Source: Fimenecus sp051881435 (GTDB taxonomy: Bacteria; Bacillota; Clostridia; Oscillospirales; Acutalibacteraceae). Taken from it: a stretch of 10,333 nucleotides of DNA. The notes beneath the pieces are model-generated. The model saw only the letters and a program-made list of their open reading frames with translations, was not told the DNA's origin and did no database searches. This document shows, in pieces, positions 6,262 through 10,333 of this stretch. The DNA lies in assembly GCA_051881435.1 (NCBI GenBank), contig JBJEPW010000024.1, positions 1-10,333 on the forward strand, read 5' to 3'. A program made the translations under genes and the position numbers. Position 1 is the stretch's first letter, and each line of letters starts with the position of its first letter.

Positions 6262-7192
6262 AAAGTGTGCGGAGCTTTTGTCGGAAAACGATAATTATTT
6301 AATACTTACGCACAGGAATCCCGACGGTGACACCTTAGGCAGTGCCTTTGCACTGCACCGCGCTTTATCAGCCGCAGGAAAAAAATCAACGGTACGCTGT
6401 ATTGATGAAATCCACCCCAAATATGAGTATTTGTGGGAGGGCGCCGAGTGCGGCGATATTGATTTTGAAAAAATAATTGCGGTTGATATTGCCGACAGGA
6501 AGCTCTTGGGTGAAGAGTTTGATAAGATGTACGGCGACAATGTTTTTATTTGCATCGACCATCATATGTCCAACCGCGAATATGCCGAAAATCTCCTTTT
6601 GGAGGACCGCGCCGCAACGGCGGAGATAATTTACGGCGTAATAACCTCTATGGATGTGGAAATAGACAGCGGCATTGCAAGCTGTATCTATACGGGGCTT
6701 GCAACGGACACGGGCTGTTTTATGTTTTCAAACACAACGCCTTCCACACACCGTATTGCGGCGGAAATGATGGAAAAGGGAGCGGATTATATAACAATAA
6801 ACCGTGTTATGTTTGAGACCAAAACAATGTCTTATCTGCGATTGGAGCAGATGGCTGTTTCGTCAACCGAAATTCATTTCGGCGGCAAATGTGCCCTTAT
6901 GACCATAACTCAGGACATGTTCAGAAAAAGCGGTTCAAACGAAAGTGAATGTGACGGTATTGCCTCTATTCCGAGAAAGATTGAAGGCGTTATGATAGGC
7001 GCCACTCTGCGCGAACGAAATGACGGCTCGTATAAGGTATCGCTGCGTACCGTTGAGCCCTATGATGCGGCAAAAATCTGCGCACGGCTTGGCGGCGGCG
7101 GTCACAGCCGCGCGGCAGGCTGTGAATTCAACTGTTCGCTTGATAACGCAAAGGCTATTTTGCTTGAAACAATAAAGGCGGAGCTTAAATGA
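6242..7192 (+). CDS. nrnA: DHH/DHHA1 phosphoesterase, NrnA-type nanoRNase/pAp phosphatase
   Basis: A 316-aa cytoplasmic DHH-family phosphoesterase. Seen: motif I HRNPDGDT with D28 and D30, motif II AVDIAD, motif III DHH (106–108), motif IV with ATDTG (D156), and a C-terminal DHHA1 domain with GGGGHSRAAGC (284–294) that binds the substrate. All expected Mn2+ ligands are present. Related B. subtilis NrnA degrades 2–5-nt RNAs and dephosphorylates pAp; some relatives also hydrolyse c-di-AMP or pApA, so exact substrate preference is inferred. The ATG at 6242 has GAGGG 6 nt upstream and overlaps rbfA by 20 nt; the stop overlaps truB by 4 nt (ATGA). A rbfA–nrnA–truB order is common in Bacillota, and the length fits NrnA rather than the longer GdpP or RecJ. 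Confidence 0.93.
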   Translation: MTRIDYKKCAELLSENDNYLILTHRNPDGDTLGSAFALHRALSAAGKKSTVRCIDEIHPKYEYLWEGAECGDIDFEKIIAVDIADRKLLGEEFDKMYGDNVFICIDHHMSNREYAENLLLEDRAATAEIIYGVITSMDVEIDSGIASCIYTGLATDTGCFMFSNTTPSTHRIAAEMMEKGADYITINRVMFETKTMSYLRLEQMAVSSTEIHFGGKCALMTITQDMFRKSGSNESECDGIASIPRKIEGVMIGATLRERNDGSYKVSLRTVEPYDAAKICARLGGGGHSRAAGCEFNCSLDNAKAILLETIKAELK

Positions 7193-8082
7193 CAGGAATA
7201 ATTTGTCTTGACAAGCCGCAGGGTATGACCTCTTTTTCTGCGGTGAAAAAGGCTTCAAAGCTTCTAGGCTTAAAAAAAGCAGGACACACGGGAACGCTTG
7301 ACCCCATGGCTACGGGTTTGCTTGTAGTTATGCTGTCGGGCTGTACCCGCTTTATCGAGCTTTTGCCCGAGCATAAAAAAAGCTACACCGCAAGGGTGAA
7401 ACTTGGGATTACAACGGACACACTGGATATTACGGGAAAGGTGCTTTCCGAAAGTGAAGTAAATGTCAGCGAAACACAGCTTTTATCCGTTGCGGAAAAG
7501 TTTACAGGTGATATTCTGCAAACTCCCCCAATGTATTCCGCTTTAAAAAAAGACGGCGTGCGCCTTTACGATATGGCTCGCAAGGGCGTTGAAATCCCGC
7601 GTGAAAGCCGAAAAATTACTGTTGAAAGCCTTCAAATATATGATTTTAACGGCACGGAGTTTAATATTGATGTAACCTGCTCGGCAGGGACATACATCCG
7701 CTCGCTCTGTGACGATATCGGCAGAGAACTTGGCTGCGGTGCGTGTCTTACAGAGCTTCGCCGTACCGAGGCAAACGGTTTTTCGGTAGATAATGCAGTT
7801 ACTCTTGAACAATTGGAACGCCTCACGGCTGATAACAACGCCGAAAGCGTGATTATCCCCATTGAAAAGGCTTTGGAAGCATACGGCAGAATTACTGTGA
7901 CAGGCGCGCAGGCTCGCCGCTTTCACAACGGCGGTGCTTTGAGCTGTGACAGGCTGAATTTCGAGCCCGAAAAAGGTCTTTACCGTGTTTACTCCCCCGA
8001 AAACAAGCTTTTGGGAATAGGAGAGATAACAGAAGAAAAGGCAGAACTTGCAGTAAAGAGGGTGCTTGTATCCGATGAATAA
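7189..8082 (+). CDS. truB: tRNA pseudouridine-55 synthase TruB
   Basis: A 297-aa TruB, which isomerises U55 in the T-loop of most tRNAs to pseudouridine and also acts as a tRNA-folding chaperone. Seen: DKPQGMTSF near the N-terminus, GHTGTLDPMATGLL with the catalytic D38, KSYTA with the conserved Y66, and SAGTYIRSLCDDIGREL from residue 165, whose R171 belongs to the conserved catalytic-site set. LRRTEANGFS and a C-terminal PUA-like extension after about residue 230 follow. Length is normal. The ATG overlaps the nrnA stop as ATGA; the 3′ end overlaps ribF by 8 nt in the same ATGAATAA arrangement seen at the rimP/nusA junction. Confidence 0.97.
   Translation: MTGIICLDKPQGMTSFSAVKKASKLLGLKKAGHTGTLDPMATGLLVVMLSGCTRFIELLPEHKKSYTARVKLGITTDTLDITGKVLSESEVNVSETQLLSVAEKFTGDILQTPPMYSALKKDGVRLYDMARKGVEIPRESRKITVESLQIYDFNGTEFNIDVTCSAGTYIRSLCDDIGRELGCGACLTELRRTEANGFSVDNAVTLEQLERLTADNNAESVIIPIEKALEAYGRITVTGAQARRFHNGGALSCDRLNFEPEKGLYRVYSPENKLLGIGEITEEKAELAVKRVLVSDE
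8058..8062 (+). promoter_or_regulatory. Ribosome binding site for ribF inside truB
   Basis: GAGGG lies 12 nt before the ATG at 8075 and only 3 nt before the in-frame TTG at 8066. The ATG start gives MNKIALALGTFDG, which aligns with family N-termini, so it is preferred despite the long spacing. Confidence 0.55.
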
Positions 8083-8965
8083 AATTGCATTGGCTCTGGG
8101 CACCTTTGACGGCTTGCACAGAGGGCATATTAAGGTATTAAAGGAAACCGAAAAGTTTAAAAAGGACGGTTTTGTTCCGTCAATGCTTTTTTTCGATTGC
8201 CACCCTCAAAAGGTGATTAAGGGCTTTTCCCCTCCCCTTTTGATTACGCCCGAGGACAAAAAGCAATATGTTTTGAACATGGGAATAGCTCCCGTGCTCA
8301 TAAGCTTTGCAGAAATTCAAAATCTTACTCCCGAAGAATTTGTTAGGGATATTTTAAAGGACCGTTTTAACTGCGGAGCCGTTGTGAGCGGTGAAAATTT
8401 CCGTTTCGGAAAAAACGGAGCAGGAAACAGTAAAATTCTTTGTACTTTATGTGAAAAGTATGGTATAATTTACAAAAAGGCAGAGGGAGTTTTCTATGAT
8501 GGCGAGCTTATCAGCGCCACACGCATAAGAAACGCGCTTGAAAAAGGCGATATTAAAAGTGCAAACGATATGCTGGGCAGGAATTTTTCTTACGATTTTC
8601 TCGTGGTTGAGGGCAACAAAATCGGGAAAAAGTATTTCGGATTTCCCACCATAAATCAGCATTTTCCCTCGGACTTCATAAATTTGAAGCACGGTGTTTA
8701 TGCCTCACAAACTCTTGTGGACGGCAAAATATACCCGTCCGTTACAAATTTCGGCTGTCACCCCACGGTGGGCGGAGACACGGTTTTGAGCGAAACCTGT
8801 ATTCTCGGCTTTGACGGTGACCTATATTACCGTAAAATCAAGGTGGAGCTTACAGATTTCCTGCGGGGTGAAAAGAAATTTAATTCCCGTGAGGAATTGA
8901 AGGCGCAAATAGATTCAGACAGTAAACAAGCTATCAAAAGTTTTGATAGTGTTAATAACAAATAA
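8075..8965 (+). CDS. ribF: Bifunctional riboflavin kinase/FMN adenylyltransferase (FAD synthetase)
   Basis: A 296-aa RibF that phosphorylates riboflavin to FMN and adenylates FMN to FAD. Seen in the N-terminal nucleotidyltransferase domain (about 1–165): GTFDGLHRGH (9–18) with the HxGH motif, FDCHPQKVI, VVSGENFRFGKNGAGN and SATRIR (147–152). In the C-terminal flavokinase domain: GNKIGKKYFGFPTIN (180–194; the usual PTAN is PTIN with Thr and Asn kept), HGVYAS, NFGCHPTVGG, ETCILGFDGDLY and FLRGEKKF. Changes from the commonest family forms (GR to GK, NIG.RPT to NFGCHPT) are conservative and the enzyme looks functional. It overlaps truB by 8 nt. Its last codons contain a perfect palindrome that may serve the next gene. 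rpsO, a frequent next gene in Bacillota, is absent. Confidence 0.93.
   Translation: MNKIALALGTFDGLHRGHIKVLKETEKFKKDGFVPSMLFFDCHPQKVIKGFSPPLLITPEDKKQYVLNMGIAPVLISFAEIQNLTPEEFVRDILKDRFNCGAVVSGENFRFGKNGAGNSKILCTLCEKYGIIYKKAEGVFYDGELISATRIRNALEKGDIKSANDMLGRNFSYDFLVVEGNKIGKKYFGFPTINQHFPSDFINLKHGVYASQTLVDGKIYPSVTNFGCHPTVGGDTVLSETCILGFDGDLYYRKIKVELTDFLRGEKKFNSREELKAQIDSDSKQAIKSFDSVNNK
8440..8469 (+). promoter_or_regulatory. Promoter-like sequence inside ribF
   Basis: TTGTAC (8440–8445), an 18-nt spacer and TATAAT (8464–8469) preceded by TGG form an extended −10 match. It lies in codons for residues around EKYGIIYKK, so it may be a by-product of coding. If active, it would give a transcript entering adh with a leader of about 510 nt. 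Low confidence without start-site mapping. Confidence 0.25.
8931..8949 (+). repeat. Perfect 9-1-9 palindrome, candidate operator before adh
   Basis: CTATCAAAAGTTTTGATAG is a perfect inverted repeat of two 9-bp arms around one central base. It lies in the last codons of ribF and ends 40 nt before the adh start codon. It is immediately followed by a second, smaller perfect palindrome, TGTTA-A-TAACA (8950–8960). The 1-nt centre makes an RNA hairpin unlikely and a dimeric DNA-binding protein more plausible. It does not match the Rex-type consensus (TTGTTAAN4TTAACAA), and I cannot assign a regulator. Confidence 0.5.
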
Positions 8966-8989
8966 CATTCAAATGAAAGGGACGATTTT

Positions 8990-10198
8990 ATGACACAGTT
9001 TTACAAGGCATATTGCCGCATTTTCCAAAAGGTAATGTTTATTGCAGAATGCTTTATGCCATGGGGCGAGCCGTTTATGCTCACGGGCCCCGGCAGTATT
9101 CGCAAGCTCCCTGCTCTTATTAAAGAAAAGGGACTTTCAAAGGTACTTATCGTAACAGACAAAGGTCTTACTTCATTGGGACTTCTTAACGGTCTTTACG
9201 AAGAAATGGAAAAAGCAGGCGTCGGATATGTAGTTTATGACGGCACTCAGCCAAACCCCACAATCGAAAATATTGAAGAAGCAAAAGATATGTATCTTCA
9301 AAACGGTTGTCAGGGTATTATCGCTTTCGGCGGCGGTTCGCCTATGGACTGCGCAAAGATTGCGGCGGCAAGAGTAGTTCGCCCCAACAAGCCTGTTGAA
9401 AAAATGCGCGGACTTATGAAAATTCTTCGTCCGCTCCCCCCGTTCTTTGCAGTTCCCACAACAGCAGGCACAGGCTCGGAATGTACCCTTGCGGCAGTTG
9501 TTTCCAACTCAAAAACTCACGAAAAGAACGCTTGTAACGACCCGTTCCTTCGTCCCCGTTACGCAGTATTTGACCCTGAGCTTACCGTGGGACTTCCTCC
9601 CCATATCACATCTACAACAGGTATGGACGCGCTCACCCACGCCGTTGAGGCTTACATAGGCAAGTCAAATGTAAAATCTACTACTCAATATGCCGAGAAG
9701 GCAACAAAGATGATTTTTGAGAATCTTGAAGTTGCATACAAAGACGGTAAAAATATTGAAGCAAGAAATCAGATGCTTTTGGCATCTTTCTATGCAGGAA
9801 TGGCATTCACCCGTGCTTATGTAGGTTATGTTCACGCCATTGCTCATAACTTAGGCGGTCAGTACGGTATTCCTCACGGACTTGCAAACGCAGTTATTCT
9901 TCCCGTTGTGCTTGAAGCATACGGCGAGGCTGTTTATGACAAGCTTGCCAAACTTGCCGATATTGTTGGCATTAAAGGCGACACAAACGCTGACAAAGCA
10001 AAGGCGTTTATTGCGGAAATCTACGCTATGAACGAGAGAATGAATATCCCCAAGGGCTTTGCCCAGATTAAGGAAGAGGATATACCGATTATCGTTGAGC
10101 GTGCTCTCAAAGAGGGCAATCCCCTCTACCCCGTTCCCGTAATCTTCGGTACGGAAGAAATCACCGCAATCGTAAAATCACTTATGATTGAGGAATAA
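8990..10198 (+). CDS. Iron-containing (group III) alcohol dehydrogenase
   Basis: A 402-aa NAD(P)-dependent, metal-containing alcohol dehydrogenase of the Fe-ADH family, cytoplasmic, interconverting an alcohol and an aldehyde or ketone. Seen: the nucleotide-binding GGGSPMDCAK (114–123) and PTTAGTGSE (156–164), and the metal ligands D213 and H217 in GMDALTH, H282 in GYVHAIAH and H296 in GIPHG. H286 is also kept. Ligand spacing fits the family, so the site is complete. The N-terminus (TQFYKAYCRIFQKVM) is a short extension common to one Clostridia subgroup as I recall it. GAAAGGG ends 8 nt before the ATG, confirming the start. It lies 24 nt after ribF on the same strand and may be co-transcribed, but its function is unrelated and a candidate operator precedes it. 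A strong terminator follows. Substrate cannot be told from sequence. Confidence 0.95.
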   Translation: MTQFYKAYCRIFQKVMFIAECFMPWGEPFMLTGPGSIRKLPALIKEKGLSKVLIVTDKGLTSLGLLNGLYEEMEKAGVGYVVYDGTQPNPTIENIEEAKDMYLQNGCQGIIAFGGGSPMDCAKIAAARVVRPNKPVEKMRGLMKILRPLPPFFAVPTTAGTGSECTLAAVVSNSKTHEKNACNDPFLRPRYAVFDPELTVGLPPHITSTTGMDALTHAVEAYIGKSNVKSTTQYAEKATKMIFENLEVAYKDGKNIEARNQMLLASFYAGMAFTRAYVGYVHAIAHNLGGQYGIPHGLANAVILPVVLEAYGEAVYDKLAKLADIVGIKGDTNADKAKAFIAEIYAMNERMNIPKGFAQIKEEDIPIIVERALKEGNPLYPVPVIFGTEEITAIVKSLMIEE

Positions 10199-10207
10199 TT
10201 GAAAATA

Positions 10208-10251
10208 CAAACAAAAAAGGAACTTTCAATCGGAAGTTCCTTTTTTGTTTG
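10208..10251 (+). terminator. Strong intrinsic terminator after adh, probably bidirectional
   Basis: A 20-bp stem: the left arm 10208–10227 pairs with the right arm 10232–10251 around the loop AATC, with one U·G wobble (10226/10233). The core GGAAC…GTTCC is flanked by six A on the left and six T on the right, so the T-run lies within the extended stem. The A-run/T-run symmetry means it could also stop transcription arriving from the right. It begins 9 nt after the adh stop codon and probably closes the whole transcription unit. Confidence 0.92.
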
Positions 10252-10289
10252 CGGATTTATTTGTATGGGCGGGGCTTATGTCAAGAGTA

Positions 10290-10325
10290 ACATGGTATAC
10301 ACCTGTGTAAGGACATGGTATACAC
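10290..10325 (+). repeat. Two copies of a 13-bp direct repeat at the window edge
   Basis: ACATGGTATACAC occurs at 10290–10302 and 10313–10325, a period of 23 bp, and each copy contains the palindrome GTATAC. TGT occurs shortly before each copy (10279–10281 and 10304–10306). Tandem terminal repeats of this kind are known at ends of IS21-type insertion sequences, which typically begin with TGT; this is a possible identity only, because no transposase is within the window. The alternative is a pair of operators for a gene lying to the right. Confidence 0.6.
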
Positions 10326-10333
10326 ATTATGCC

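Noticed and set aside
7543..8103. A 186-aa − strand ORF across truB and the start of ribF
   Set aside because: It lies opposite two well-recognised genes, has Cys- and Phe-rich composition typical of antisense frames, and shows no recognisable motif.
8950..8975. A Rex-type redox operator before adh
   Set aside because: TGTTAATAACA resembles half of a Rex site but lacks the TTGTTAAN4TTAACAA spacing; the palindrome present has a different sequence.
1..10333. CRISPR arrays, tRNA or rRNA genes, toxin–antitoxin or phage-defence genes
   Set aside because: I saw no regularly spaced repeats beyond the single pair at the right edge, no tRNA-like cloverleaf, and no defence-type coding sequences. Most of the window is conserved housekeeping.

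Overview
This window is a conserved bacterial translation/RNA-metabolism operon with short accessory stretches on both sides. The gene order rimP–nusA–ylxR–ylxQ–infB–rbfA–nrnA–truB–ribF on the + strand is the classic Bacillota arrangement. The short NusA without C-terminal repeats, the presence of ylxR/ylxQ, an NrnA-type DHH phosphoesterase, strong GGAGG ribosome binding sites and sigma-A-type promoters all point to a low-to-mid-GC Clostridia member. A gut Oscillospiraceae/Ruminococcaceae-like organism is my best guess (inference; no search was possible).

Layout. 1–91: no gene and no convincing terminator. 92–802 (− strand): a secreted, C-terminally membrane-anchored protein with a degenerate sortase-like tail, driven by a perfect-consensus promoter (TTGACA-N17-TATAAT) in the 218-bp divergent intergenic region. 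1021–1209 (+): a 62-aa conserved-looking small protein of unknown function. 1253–1372: the operon promoter (extended −10) and a leader with a strong GCGA-tetraloop hairpin. 1373–8965: the nine-gene operon, tightly packed, with six of the eight junctions overlapping by 4–20 nt. 8990–10198: an iron-type group III alcohol dehydrogenase, 24 nt after ribF and preceded by a perfect 19-bp palindrome lying in the end of ribF. 10208–10251: a 20-bp intrinsic terminator. 10279–10333: a 13-bp direct repeat with 23-bp period at the window edge, possibly the end of a mobile element whose remainder lies outside.

How the genes work together. RimP and RbfA mature the 30S subunit, IF2 starts translation, and TruB makes the tRNA T-loop pseudouridine. 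NusA controls pausing, termination and antitermination. YlxR and YlxQ are small RNA-binding proteins. NrnA removes the last short oligoribonucleotides and pAp, and RibF makes FMN and FAD. The alcohol dehydrogenase is a metabolic gene appended to, or separately regulated behind, this housekeeping unit; rpsO, which often follows ribF in Bacillota, is not here.

I found no convincing undescribed multi-gene system. The points most worth a second look are the rimP leader hairpin, the palindrome before adh, the edge repeats, the 62-aa small protein and the degenerate anchor of the surface protein. Start codons were moved from the longest possible ORF for rimP, nusA, infB and ribF, on ribosome-binding-site and family grounds.
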